Shown here: in pieces, positions 1-12,469 of the stretch
Numbering within the stretch: position 1 is the stretch's first letter
Layout of the letters: the number at the start of each line of letters is the position of its first letter
Assembly (NCBI GenBank): GCA_002812745.2
Contig: NCSJ02000081.1
Location: forward strand, 62,001 to 126,000
Reading direction: 5' to 3'
From: Scytalidium lignicola
Taxonomy: Eukaryota; Ascomycota; Leotiomycetes
Length of the DNA stretch: 64,000 bases
Program-made: the position numbers and the translations under genes
The notes under the pieces: generated by a model
What the model was told of the DNA's origin: nothing
Databases searched by the model: none
Seen by the model: the letters and a program-made list of their open reading frames with translations, nothing else

Positions 1-1181
1 AAGGTGAGAATCAAATTATCAAGAAAATTAACATCTAATAAGGAGTATTAGAGGAAGTTGTTATACTACCAAAGCAATTTACTAAGTCAACAGAAAGATT
101 AACTGTTAGAGAATCGTTAAAAGCTTTAAGGAAGAAGTTAGCACTTCTATTACCTAAACTTAATCCAGAACCAGTCCAAGTACTAAGAGCTCCAAGTCCA
201 GACCTTGATCCAAACTCTAAACTAGAAGACAACGTTGAACAAGTTTTAATGGCAACACTTAAAAAAGTCAAAATCACCAAGCCAGACTTGTTCTATGAGG
301 ACAAAAAGAAGCTTAAGGTATACCTTGCACAAACAAGAACTTATTTGGTATTGAACAATCACTTATTGCTTGGAGATATACATAAGGTTTTATAAGCATC
401 CATGTACTTAAGAGGAATAGTAGAAACTTGGTTTCAACCCTTTAAAGATGAATAGTTTACTACAAATGGAAGAATAACAAACCAAAGGATAAGAAACATT
501 CTTAGAAGTTAGAAGAACTACACAAGAGAACTTAAACGCTTGTATAAGGATGTTGACGAAAAGAGGAATGCCAAAAGACAATTAGCTTACCTTAAACAAA
601 CTAAAAGCCTTAATGAGTATATGATACTCTATTGCTAATATGCAGTATCGGTCAATTAAAGAGAAGAAGCATATATACACCAGTTTAGGATCAGACTGAA
701 GGACTTCATAAAGGAAGAATTATACTAATAGTTTGTAGTTAATAAACTCAACGCCCTTATTGACTTGGCTATCAAGATTAGAAACAAACAATACAAGATG
801 ATCTTGGACAAGAAAAGTAGATCTTACTTCAACAGAAAGAAGAGTAACAATAAAAAGGATTATAATAACCTTATAAAGTTAAATACTATAAGAAAAGGAA
901 AGACCTTCAAAGGAAAAGGAAAGAAGTATTATAAAGGAAAGAGCAAAAAAGGAAACTCCTTTAGAATTTCCTCTGAAGAACTTGATAAAAGAAGAAAGAA
1001 CAAGTTATATTTCAAATACAGACTCTTTGGTCATATAGCAAATACTTATAAGAAGGACAACAAGTCAAGTGTAACAATTAAAGTTGAAGTTATAAGAATC
1101 CTAAAGATTATGAATATCTTGTTTTCAGAAGAGGAAAGCTCAGATAAGGAGGGGAACTCCTCAGAGGAAGAAGAAGAATGA
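1..1181 (+). pseudogene. Gypsy A gag region
   Basis: Degenerate capsid/nucleocapsid reading frame. The most open part is 765-1181: a Lys/Arg-rich nucleocapsid tract (repeats of KGK), then a decayed CCHC zinc knuckle at about 1008-1060, where YFKYRLFGHIANTYKK corresponds to CxxCxxxxHxxxxC with the cysteines lost, then an acidic Ser/Glu-rich tail. Upstream of 765 the same frame continues with stops. Cys-to-Tyr changes (TGT to TAT) are what RIP produces. Element B keeps a better knuckle (CFKCKLLKH) at about 8250-8290, which supports the assignment. Confidence 0.75.
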
Positions 1182-2222
1182 CCAAGTTTGATAATTATAC
1201 TAGAGATTACTGTTGAAACTAACGTAGATAAAATGGTAATGATAAGAATCCTAAAAACAAGTTTTATACTAATGAGAAGAACTCAGTGTATAGGACACCC
1301 TTGAAATCAAGGGGAGGCTGTTAGCCCAAATAGATGGAGATCTATACCAGGAGTTAGTGGAATCTGGATGATTATGCTGGTGGAGTTTAAGGTTATACTA
1401 ACAGAGTAATATCTTGTTTCTAGAGAATTATTAGTCTTGAAATATTACCTCATGATTAACATAAGAGGGCTAAGAGGATAAGAGATCCTGGATAAGAGCT
1501 AACTCTATAGAACTGTGTAATAGGAAGAAGTGATTGTCAAGGAATAAGAACTCAATCTTGAAGATCTTACTTTAGTCTATAAGACCAACTTACAGAGTAT
1601 TGTTATAAAGAAAGGATTACATGAAATCCTCTTACCAGTAGAAAAAACCTAAATCCAGAATGACTTTGACTAAATGTCTAAGGATGCTTGGATAATAATA
1701 GAAAAAGGATTAAACTATGTTATATAAGGGTAGTATAACATTCAACATAAAGGACTTCTAATGATAACCTACTAACAAGACTGTTTAGAAGCAGAAACAT
1801 AACATAGAGAAATCTGAGGTTTAGGAAAGTCAATAAAACAACTACCAAAAGTTGAATAATATTATACTTAACAAGAATGAAGGGAACTAGTTGAGATTGT
1901 TGTTGAACAAGCCAATTAAAATAAGGAAACTCTGCTTATGGTTAATGAACTAAAAGAAGATTTACTACCTTTGGAAGTATCTATTATGTTACTAGGAGAA
2001 GATGAACTTTTACAGAGGATTAATGAACAACTCAACCAGGAAGTAGCAGTATACCCTTTGAATTCTGTAAAAAGGGTTTTTGTAGTAAGTAATGTGTTAA
2101 TCATTAAGATAAAGGAATGCCTTGAAAATGAAATAATAAAATGAGTATAAGATATATATGCATTTATAAACGATAAAAGCTTAAATGGACTAAGGTTGAG
2201 GAACCTTACTACAAGGTGAACA

Positions 2223-5200
2223 ATGTTATTTGAAGAACTTCAGAAGAATGCTGAAGACCTGGAAATCACCAACAACATTTTAGTTGACAATACTAGAAAC
2301 GTTAATCTTTACTCTATAAACAGTAGAAGTTCATTATATATTAATATAACACTGTACAGAAAGCTAGTAAAAGCCTTGATCAATTCAAGAGTTAAAAGAA
2401 ACTTCATCAGTGAACAAGTTGTAAAACAACTTAGACTTAACATATGAATTAAAGACAATAGTTATCTAATATCGTTAGCAAATAGTATTAAAGTTTAAAA
2501 GTATGTTAACATTCAAACTTAGAGTTTAGATATAAGGTATAGTAAAAACTATCATAAGAAGATATCTTTTGATATTATGAGGTTAAGAATATATCAGGTT
2601 ATATTAAGAATTGAATGGATAAGGAAGTATAATCTAATAATTGATTGGAGAATAAGTATAATTATCTTCCTAGAAGAAAGTGTATCTTTAGAAGTTGTCT
2701 ATATTGATAAAACCATAAAACATATTCTTGAAGAATATAATGAATAACTAGAACTGTTCACAGAAAGACTTGATAATTCAGCCTTACCTAAGCATAAATT
2801 ATAGAATCATAAGATAAAGCTTAAAGAGAAGTTCAGACCAGCTTATAAACCAATTTACCGAACAACTCTTATTGAGGATAAAGCGATGAAAAAATAGTTG
2901 TTTAAGAAAATGGTATTTAGAGGTTTGTATAGAGAAGGTTATAACAAAGCCAGAACACTATTACATTATACGAAGAAAGGAGATGATTTGTTAGGACAAC
3001 CTTATAATAACTACAAACACTTAAATAGTAAAACTAAGAAAGACTAATACCCCTTACTATTGATAAATTCAATGATGGACAAGTTGAAAGGAGTTATTAT
3101 ATTTACCAAGTTGGACTTGTGGTCAGCATTTAATCTGGTCAGGATTAAAAGAGATGATGAATAGAAAGTTGCTATTCAAACGAAATACAGATTATTTAAG
3201 CCATTGGTTATAACATTCGGTATGACTAATGCTCTAACAATGTAGTAAAGAATGATGGACTAGATATTAGAGAAATACCTAGAGAAATTCATAATAGTAT
3301 ATCTTGATAATATAATCATATACTCAAAGAGTATCAAAGAACATAAGGAGCATATCAAGCTTATTCTACAAGTATTATAAGAGGTAAGATTGTATTGCAA
3401 ACCAGTGAAATGCAAATTTCATAAGGAACAAGTTTAGTTCTTAGGACATTGTATTTCTGGAGAAAGGATAAAGACTTTTGACAATAAAATTCAGTTAATC
3501 AAAGAATAAGAAGCACTTAAGACAATTAAACAATTACAGAGTTTCTTAGGGTTAACCAATTATTATTAAAGATTTGTGAAGGACTATTCTAAAATCTCTG
3601 CACTATTGATTAAACTCATGAAGAAGGATCAAGCCTACGAATAAAATGATGTTACAAAGAAAGCATTCCAAAGCATTAAGAATGCCTTTGTAAAAGGAGG
3701 TTTCTTAAGAATCTTCAATCTAAAAAGAGGAATAAGAATTGAAATTGATGTCTTTGACATAACATTAAGAGTTGTGTTATCACAATCACAGAAGATCAGT
3801 AAACAACATTACTGAGTACTATTAACATTTTGGTCAAGAAAGTTGAATGTTGTTAAAAGAAATTATCAAATATCAAACAAGGAAATGCTAGTTATTGTAA
3901 AAGCTTTAAAGCATTGAAGAGTATATATAGTTGAATCCAATGAAACCGTTGATATACTTTCGGATTACCATAACCTTCAATACTTTATAACAACCAAACA
4001 GTTGAATGTGAAGTAAGTATAATAAGCAAAAAANGTTATCTGAGTATGATTTTAAGATTACTTATGTTAAGGGTAAAGACAATGGAAGAGTAAATACTCT
4101 AAGTTGGAAACTTAAGTACTTAGTTAAGGAAAAAGAAGAAAGTAAACTTATATTGAAAGAAGATGAAGAAGGATTCTTAATGTATAATAGAGGATAACTT
4201 ATAGTTATAACAATAATAATGAATAAGCACTAGGCTGATCAAATCAGAGAAGCAACTAAAGAGGAAAAAANCAAGGAATACTTTACCAGACATGACTAAA
4301 GGTGAATAGGAGAAAATTGAAGACATTTGGTATAAGAACAAGAGGTTATATATACTAAAGAAACTAGCAGAAGAGTTCGTCAGAGAATAACATAGTCTGT
4401 TATACAATGGACATATAAGAGTAGCCTAATATTATTACCAGATCAATAAGGATTACTTTATCATGAAACTATAATTAGTAGTCAAAAAGGTAATCATGGA
4501 ATATAAGATTTGTAAGAAGGTTAAGAATTCAAGAAAAAANGCCTTGAGGACAATTACATCTTATATAAATACTTGACAATTCATAGGAATTAATCAGATA
4601 AGATTTTATCATAAAACTATTGATTTCCATGGATTGCATTACCAAGGTTGAGTATGACTTTATCTTTGTAGTAACTGAACATTATATTAATTTTACAATA
4701 TTTGAACTATTTAGAGAGACTTAAAGAGCAGAAGAGGTAACTGATATATTCTTACAAAGAATAGTGTCTTAATAAGGATTATCAAAATAGATAATCTCTG
4801 ATAGAGATATTAGATTCATATTTAGGTTTTAAGAAATAATAACAACAAGAATAGAAGTCAAGAAGAAGTTGTCAACAGTATAGTATTCATAAACTGACGG
4901 AAAAATGGAATGTTTGAATAGATAGTTAGAAGGATACTTAAGATGTTATGTCAATTATAATCAAGATAATTAGGTTGATTACTTGTCAATGGCAAAAATA
5001 ACGTACAATAGTGTACTATATGAATTAACCAAGATTACTTTATTTTATATGAATTACAAACAAGAACCAGAAGGGTTCTACATCAGACTAGAATTAGAAT
5101 CTACAAGTGAATTAGCAGAAATCTATGTAAAGCAAATAAAANGAAATACAACAAAAAANTCAGGAACTTACTTCAATATACTAAAGAAAGAATAAAGAAG

Positions 5201-5640
5201 TACTATAATCACAAATGCTTGATGGAATTAACATATAAAAAAAGAGAATAAAGTTTATCTTCTTAAAAAAAANCATCAAAATAATAAGATCAAGTGATAA
5301 ACTAGACTAGGTAAAGATAAGATTATACGAAATTGAGGAAGTTTATAGACTTTTAACATATAAATTAAAGTTATCAACAACAGTTAAGATACATTTTGTT
5401 TTCCATGTTTTACTTCTTAAATTAACACTTGAAAACACTTAAACACCAATGCTAAAAGAAGTTGATCTAAAAAGAGAATACAAAGTTGAGAAAATCATTA
5501 GTTATAAGATACATTATAGGAAATTGTAATACTTGGTTAAATGGATAGGATATCCAAAGAGTAAGAATGGATAAGAACTTACTTTTAATCTCATGAGTTG
5601 TGAGGAGTTACTAGAGGCATATCACCAAACTTATCTTAAA
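2223..5640 (+). pseudogene. Gypsy A pol region (PR-RT-RH-IN-chromodomain)
   Basis: Translating through the stops shows the domains in order. Retropepsin lies at about 2280-2447, with the DSGA active-site region decayed to INSRVKRNFIS. Reverse transcriptase lies at about 2830-3520, with [16 protein letters not shown] and the catalytic box as YLDNIIIYSK at 3298-3330 instead of YLDD. RNase H covers about 3600-4100 and integrase about 4300-5200 (zinc-finger remnant HxGHIR near 4405, core ISDRDIRF near 4793). The chromodomain at about 5465-5640 has YLVKWIGYPKSKNG, the signature of chromovirus integrase C-termini that guide insertion to heterochromatin. Stops occur throughout, so no functional protein is made. 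Confidence 0.9.
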
Positions 5641-6266
5641 ACAGATTTCCAAGTGATAGAATCATAAGGTTAGAGAAGAAGGGATTGGCAACAGAGGAAG
5701 AAGCCTTGCTTGCACAAGCAGAACATGACTCTTTAGACAGTTTCTCTTATCTCTTTTTCTCTTCTATAACATCAAGTTTGTCCAAATACTTCAAGCTATA
5801 CTAAGTTATCTTATTCTTTCACCATCGAAAAAGAGTTTGTTGCTTTTGTAAACAAAGGATTTTGGCTATTGCTTCTTCTTCTTCTGCTTGCAGTCTGTCC
5901 ATGGATTTTTCCAAGGACTCCTAATCTTGGGAACAAAGGATATTCTTATTCTAAAAATCAGAAGACATGTTATAGGAATACTTCATATGTATACACTCAG
6001 AATACCACGAGGACTTTAAGAGGTTTACAATGTACTTTCAGTTCTCCTTAGAATAGTAAGAACAAGGGTCTATATTATTGTTAATGTCCTCAATAGTTAA
6101 AGTAAGAATAACCTTCTCTCTTTTCTTTCTCTTAAGATCAGAAGAAAGAAAGGGGCAAGAACACTTTGAAAGCATGTTGAAAGAAAGAAAAAGATTGACG
6201 AACAAACGAAATAATTCATGACAACAAGTTAAGTGTTAAGATAACGCTAGTGCAGAAAGGGGATAA
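5641..6266 (+). other. Gypsy A 3' internal tail with polypurine tract
   Basis: Sequence between the chromodomain and the 3' LTR. A short open stretch at 5869-6051 has no recognisable domain, and I treat it as chance. A purine-rich tract (about 6251-6266) directly precedes the LTR and is the likely plus-strand primer. Element B has the matching tail at about 11441-12058. Confidence 0.6.
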
Positions 6267-6628
6267 TGTTATAGGTTTTACCTAACAAGCTGATTAGTGT
6301 AGGCTTAAGGCTTAGTACACAAAAGGTGTACATAGAGAACTTAACAATCAAAAGTCACATGATGGAGTCTTAGGATCCTTAGAGGACTCTAGAAGACTCT
6401 AAGGACTCCAGAGGACTCCAAGGACTCCAAAGGGCCTAGCAAGATTTCATTATTTATATAAGCACACTGTAAGAACATAAGAGTAAACTCCTTGTGTTCA
6501 ACCAAAATACATTACTAGACCTTACCTTGGACTTAATCACTTGCTTATGTATTACATGTTTCCATTGTCCTTGAACATCTACCTTACCCTTAGCTATCCA
6601 GTGACTTGGATAGCGTAGTTTTATAACA
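6267..6628 (+). repeat. 3' LTR of gypsy A
   Basis: 362-bp LTR beginning TGTTATA and ending TATAACA, so it has a short terminal inverted repeat and TG...CA ends. It aligns with both LTRs of element B over its whole length. A TATA-like stretch (TTTATATAAGCA) at about 6450-6461 is a plausible Pol II promoter. A 99-bp AT-rich spacer (6629-6727) separates it from the 5' LTR of element B. Confidence 0.9.
6381..6430 (+). repeat. Five-unit 10-bp tandem repeat in the LTR U3
   Basis: Five successive decamers of the type AGAGGACTCT / AAGGACTCCA lie upstream of the TATA-like stretch. More mutated versions stand at the same place in both element B LTRs (about 6842-6875 and 12172-12205). A spacing of one helical turn suggests repeated protein-binding sites in the U3 promoter, but that role is inference. 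Confidence 0.6.
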
Positions 6629-6727
6629 TCTTTTTATATTAATATTACCTTAATACTTAACTTATTATTATAAATTATTTTATTTCTTTGTTAATCTTTT
6701 TTTTTCCTTTAACATACTCTTAAAGTA

Positions 6728-7070
6728 TGTTATAGGTTTTACTTAATAAGTTGATTAATATAAGCTTAAGGCTTAGTATACAAAAGGTGTACATAGAGAA
6801 CCTAATAATCAGAAGTCATGTAATGGAATCCTAGGATCCTTAGAAGACTTCAGAAGACTTTAAGGACTTTAAAAGGTTTAGTAAGGTTTTATTATTTATA
6901 TAAGCATATTATAAGAACATAAGAATAAACTCTTTATGTTTAACTTAAATACATTATGAAATCCTGCTTATAACTTAGTTACTTGTTCATATGTTATATG
7001 TTTTTGTTGTCCTTGAACATTTACTTTATCTTTGGCTATCTAATGATCTGGATAATATAATTTTATAATA
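6728..7070 (+). repeat. 5' LTR of gypsy B
   Basis: 343-bp LTR starting TGTTATAGG and ending TATAATA, where the final CA has become TA. It is collinear with 6267-6628 and 12059-12400. It carries decayed U3 decamers and the TATTTATATAAG stretch. Confidence 0.9.
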
Positions 7071-8459
7071 TTTTGAACATTATCTATCTTGATAAATCAG
7101 GATTTGGAAACAGATATACTAATAGATAATAACAATGAACAACAATTTGAAGAAGGTTTTAAAAAAGGTTTTAAAGAAGAATTTGAAGAGGGATCTGAGG
7201 AAGTATCTAAGGAAAGTTTAGAAGATAACTCTAAAGAAGACTAAGATAAGAATTAGACTATCAAGGAAATTAATGTTCAAGAAGAAGTATTAAAGGAAGT
7301 TGTTATACTACTAAAGCAACTTACTAAGTTAACAAAGGGATTAATTGTTGGAGAATTGTCAAGAGTTACAGAAAAGAAGTTAATATCTCTATTACTTAAG
7401 CTTAACCTAAAACCAGTTCTAATATTAAAAGCTTCAAGCTTAGACTTTAATTTAAACTTAGAGTTAAAGAGTAATATAGAGTAAATTCTAATGACAACAC
7501 TTAGAGAAGTTAAGATTATTAGACTAGACTTGTTTTATGAAGACAAAAAGAAATTAAAAGTATATTTTACATAGATAAGGACTTATCTGGTATTGAATGA
7601 TTACTTACTGTTAAGAGATACATATAAGGTTTTATAAGTATTAATATACTTAAGAGGAGTAATTAAGACTTGGTTTTAACTTTTTTAAGGATAAATAGTT
7701 CATAATAAACAGAAGAATAACAAATTAAGGAATAATTAATATCCTTATAAGTTGAGAAAACTATACAGGAGAACTCAAACACTTGTATAAAGATGTTGAC
7801 AAAAAAAGGAATGCTAAAAGACAATTAGCTTATCTTAGACAAATTAAGAACCTTAATGAATATATAATACTTTATCATTAGTATACAATGTTAATTAACT
7901 AAGGAGAAGAAGTATATATACACTAGTATAAGACTAGTTTAAAGAACTTTATCAAAGAAGAATTATATTAACAACTTGTAATTATTATATTTAATACTCT
8001 TGTTGATTTATTTATTAAGATTAAGAATGAACAATATAAAATGATCTTGGACAAGAAAGGAAGATCTTACTTTAACCAGAGAAAGATTAATAATAAGAAG
8101 GATTATAAAAACCTTATAAAGTTAGACATTATAAAGAAAGGAAAAACTTTTAAAGAAAAGGGAAAGAAGTATTATAAAGGAAAAAACAAGAAAAGGAATT
8201 CCTTTAAAATNCTCCTTTGAAGAACTTNATAAAAGAAGNAAAAAACAAGTTGTGTTTTAAATGTAAACTTCTTAAACATATAACAAATACTCATAAGAAG
8301 GATAATAAGTTAAGTACAATAGTTAAAGTTAAATCTATAAGGATTCTAAGAATTAAAAATATCTTATCAGAATTATCAGAGGAAGAAAGCTCAAACTCAG
8401 AAGAGACATCTAATAAGAAAGTCAATAAGGTAATATTTATAACAATAAGAAGGACTTAA
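7071..8459 (+). pseudogene. Gypsy B gag region
   Basis: Collinear with the gag region of element A. An acidic Glu-rich N-terminal part (about 7140-7280) is followed by a Lys-rich nucleocapsid and a zinc-knuckle remnant CFKCKLLKHITNTHKK at about 8250-8297 that keeps CxxC and His. In-frame stops and Ns in A-runs (8211, 8228, 8239) break the frame. Confidence 0.75.
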
Positions 8460-9394
8460 CAAGTAAAATACCCTCAAGATAAAGNAAAAAGCTAAAAACC
8501 TAAACAAATGAAGATCAATTCTAAGAGTTAATAAAATCTAGATAATTATACTAACAAACTTTAAAAGTATACTAACAAAATAATATCCTATTTTAAGTAA
8601 AATATTAATCTTAAGATATTATCTAACGATTAGCATAAGAAGATTAAAAGGATAAGAAATCTTAAACAAAAGCTAACTTTATAAAATTGTATAATAAGAA
8701 GAAGTAACTGTTTAAGAATAAGAGTTTAATCTTGAAAATCTTATTCTAGTTTATAAAACTAACTTTTAGAGTATTATTATAAAGAAAGGAATATACAAGT
8801 CCTTCTTATTAGTAAAAAGAATTCAGATTTAGGACAACTTTGATTAAATACTTGAAAATGCTTGGATAATAATAGAAGAAGAATTAAGTTATGTCATATA
8901 AGGATAATATAACTTATAATAAGAAGGTTATCCAATGATGACTTTCTAACAAGATTAAGCAAAGGTAAAAATATAATACAAAGAAATTTAAAGCTTAAGA
9001 AAATCAGTAAAACAATTACTTGAAGTTAAATAATATTATACTTAATGAAAAGAACTTGTTAAGATCATTGTTAAACAAATTAATTAAGATATAAAAACTT
9101 TACTTATAGTTGATGAACTAGAGGAAGATTTACTACTTTTAAAATCATTTATCATGTTATTAAAGGAAAATGAGTTAATATAAAGAATAAACTAATAGTT
9201 TAATTAAGAAGTAACAATATATCCTTTAAATGTTATAAAAAGAATTTCCAAGAAAAGTAATGTCTTTATCATTAAAATAAGAGAATACCTTAAAAACAAA
9301 ATAGTAGAATAAGTATAAGATATATACATATTCATGAACAATAAAAGCTTAGATAAACCAAGGTTAAGGAATTTCATAAAGAGACAAACAATAT

Positions 9395-11440
9395 TATTTG
9401 AAGAACTTTAAGAAAATGTTAAAAATCTCAAAATCNAAAGATAATATATTAGTTGACAATACTAAAAACATTAATCTTTACTTTATAAACAATAAAAGTT
9501 CATTATACATAAATATAAAACTATGTAAAAAGCTAATAAAAGCTTTGATTAATTTAAGAGTTAAAAGAAACTTCATCAGTAAACAAGTTATAAAATAACT
9601 TAAACTTAGTATAAGAGTTAAGAAAGACAACTACTTAATATCATTAGCAAACAGTAATATAATAAAGAGAACAGTTGATATCTAAACCTATGAATTAAAC
9701 ATAAAGATTAATAATAATCATTAGGAGAAGATATCTTTTAATATTATATAGTTAAAAATGTATTAAGTAATACTAAGAATCAAATAAATGAAAAAGTATA
9801 ATCTAATAATTAATTAAAGAACAAGTATAATTACCTTCTTAGAAGAAGAACAGAATTCAGTATCTTTAAGAGTTATTTATGTTAACAAGACTTTAAGATA
9901 TATTCTTAAAGAATATTATGAATAACTAAAATTATTCACAAAAAAAACCTAATGATTTAACCTTATNTAAGTATAAANTATAANATNATAAGATAAAGCT
10001 TTAAAGAGNGNTTNAGATTANATTTATAGACTAATTTATCAAATAACTCTTNTTAAGNATAANGTGATGAAAAAATGAGTTACTCAAGAAAATAGTTCTT
10101 AAAGGTTTGTATAAAGAAGATCATAATAAAGTTAAAGTACTATTATATTATATAAAGAAAAAAGATAATCTATTAAGATGACCTTATAATAATTATAAAC
10201 ACTTAAATAGTAGAATTAAGAAGGACTGATATCCTTTACCATTAATAGACTTAATAATGGACAAGTTAAAAGAAGTTATTATATTTATTAAGTTAAACTT
10301 GTAATTAGCATTTAATTTAGTTAGAATTAAAAGAGATAATAAGTAGAAAGTTATCATTTGAACAAAATATGAATTATTTAAGCTATTAGTTATAATATTT
10401 AGTATAACTAATACTTTAACAATATAACAAAGAATAATAAATTATATATTAGAAAAATATTTAAAGAAATTCATAATAGTATATTTTGATAATATAATTA
10501 TATACTTAAAGAATATTGAAGAATATAAGAAGTATATTAAGCTTATTCTACAAGTGTTATAAGAGGCAAGATTATATTATAAATTAATAAAATGTAAATT
10601 TTATAAAGAACAAGTTTAGTTTTTTAGATATTGAATTTCTAGAGAAAGGATAAAAACCCTTGATAATAAGATTTAGTTAATTAAAGAATAGAAATTATTT
10701 AAGACAGTTAAATAATTACAAAGTTTCTTAAGGTTAGTTAATTATTATTAAAGATTTATAAAGGATTATTCTAAAATCTTTACATTATTAACTGAACTTA
10801 CAAAAAAGGATTAAGCTTATGAATAGAATAATAATGTAAAAGAAGTATTCTAAAGAATTAAGGATACTTTTGTAAAAGGAAGTTTTTTAAGAATCTTTAA
10901 TCTAAAGAAAAGAATAAGAATTGAAACTAATACTTCTAATGTAATATTAGAAGTTATGTTATCATAATCATAATAAATTAGTAAATGACATTATTAAGTA
11001 TTATTAGCATTTTAGTCAAGAAAGTTGAATATTATAAAAAGAAATTATTAAACGTTGAATAAAGAAATATTAATTATTGTAAAAGTTCTAAAGTACTAAA
11101 GAGTATATACTATAAGATTTAATAAAATGATTGATATACTTTTAAATTATTATAACCTTTAATACTTCATAATAATTAAGATATATNCTTGTTTTCTATG
11201 TTTTACTTTTTAAACTAATACTTGAAAACACTTAAATACTAATGTTAAAAGAAGTCAATCTGGAAAGAGAATATGAAGTTGAGAAAATCATCAACTATAG
11301 AATGTATTATGAAAAATTATAATACTTGGTTAAATAAATAAAATATCCAGAAAGTAAGAATAGATAAGAATTTACTTTTAATCTTATAAGTTATAAAGAG
11401 TTATTAAAGGTATATTACTGAACTCATCTTAGAATGGATT
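9395..11440 (+). pseudogene. Gypsy B pol region, integrase missing
   Basis: Protease remnant at about 9440-9600; reverse transcriptase at about 10050-10700, with the catalytic box changed to YFDNIIIY near 10480; RNase H start at about 10780-11170; then directly the chromodomain at about 11240-11440. The RNase H tail and integrase present in element A are absent. The remainder is full of stops. Confidence 0.87.
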
Positions 11441-12058
11441 TCCAGGTAATAAAATTACAAGGTTAAAGAAAAAGAAGTCAACAATAAAGGAAGAAGCCTT
11501 ATTTGTATAAGTAGAATATAACTTTTCAAAAAGTTTTTCTTATTTCTCTTTCTCTTCTGTAATGTTAAGTTTGTTTAAATACTTTAAATTATAATAAGTT
11601 ATCTTATTCTTTTATTATTGAAGAAGAGCTTGTTACTTTTATAAGTAAAAGATTTTAACTATAACTTCTTCTTCTTCTATTTATAATTTGTCTATAGATT
11701 TTTCTAAAGATTTCTAGTCTTGTGAATAAGAAATGTTTTTATCCTAAGAATCAGAAGTTATATTATAAGAATACTTTATATATACACACTCAGAACATCA
11801 TGAGGACTTTAAGAGGTTTACAATGTATTTTTAATTCTTCTTAGAATAATAAGAATAAGGATTTATATTATTATCAATGTTCTTAATAATCAAAGTAAGA
11901 GTAACTCTTTCTCTTTTCTTTCTCTTGAAATCAGAAGGAAAAAAGGGGTAAGGACACTTTGAGAGCATGTTAAAAGAAAGAAAGGATTGACAAAGAAATA
12001 AGATAATTCATAATAATAAGTTAAGTGTTAAAGTAATACTAGTGTAGAAAGGAGATAA

Positions 12059-12400
12059 TGTTACAAGTTTTACCTAACAAGCTGATTAGTATAAGCTTAA
12101 GGTTTAGCATACAGAAGGTGTATATAGAGAACTTAACAATCAAAGGTTATATGATGAAGTCTTAGGATCCTTAAAGGATTCTAGAGGACTTTAAAGACTC
12201 TAAAGAATTTAATTGTATTTTATTATCTATATAAGTATATTATAAGAATATAAGAGTAAACTCCTTATGTTTAACCTAAGTACATTACTAGATTTTACCT
12301 TTGACTTAGTTATTTACTTAAGTATCTCTTATTTCCATTGTCCTTAAACATTTACTTTACCTTAGCTATCCAGTGACCTAGATAATATAATTTTGTAATA
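12059..12400 (+). repeat. 3' LTR of gypsy B
   Basis: 342-bp LTR from TGTTACAAG to TTTGTAATA, preceded by a purine-rich tract (GTAGAAAGGAGATAA) as in element A. It differs from the 5' LTR mainly by transitions, as expected for RIP acting on the two ends separately. Confidence 0.9.
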
Positions 12401-12469
12401 CTTTTATACTTAATCAAGGACTAATATAATATATTTGTGTTTTTTTCTTTATTTGCTAAAGCCAAAACA

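Larger units (their letters stand above)
1..6628 (+). mobile_element. Ty3/gypsy chromovirus A, RIP-degraded, 5' end outside window
   Basis: LTR retrotransposon in the order gag, protease, reverse transcriptase, RNase H, integrase, chromodomain, 3' LTR, which is the chromovirus arrangement. The 5' LTR and, by alignment with element B, about 100 bp of the internal region lie beyond the left edge. All domains are broken by TAA/TAG codons, many where CAA, CAG or TGG is expected, which is the RIP signature. It is visibly less mutated than element B, whose matching stretches have more C-to-T and G-to-A changes. Several Ns sit inside runs of A. The element cannot be active. Family assignment is certain; the age difference from B is inferred from mutation load. 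Confidence 0.93.
6728..12400 (+). mobile_element. Ty3/gypsy chromovirus B, heavily RIP-degraded, integrase deleted
   Basis: Copy of the same family as element A with both LTRs in the window. Internal order is gag, PR, RT, part of RNase H, chromodomain. Alignment with A shows one large gap: A positions about 3997-5385 (end of RNase H and the whole integrase) are missing in B at about 11172-11186, so B could not integrate on its own. Mutation is heavier than in A and almost every CA/TG dinucleotide is gone. I found no clear target-site duplication. Confidence 0.93.

Noticed and set aside
5869..6051. 60-residue open frame in the gypsy A 3' tail
   Set aside because: Falls after the chromodomain, low complexity at its start, not conserved as an open frame in element B.
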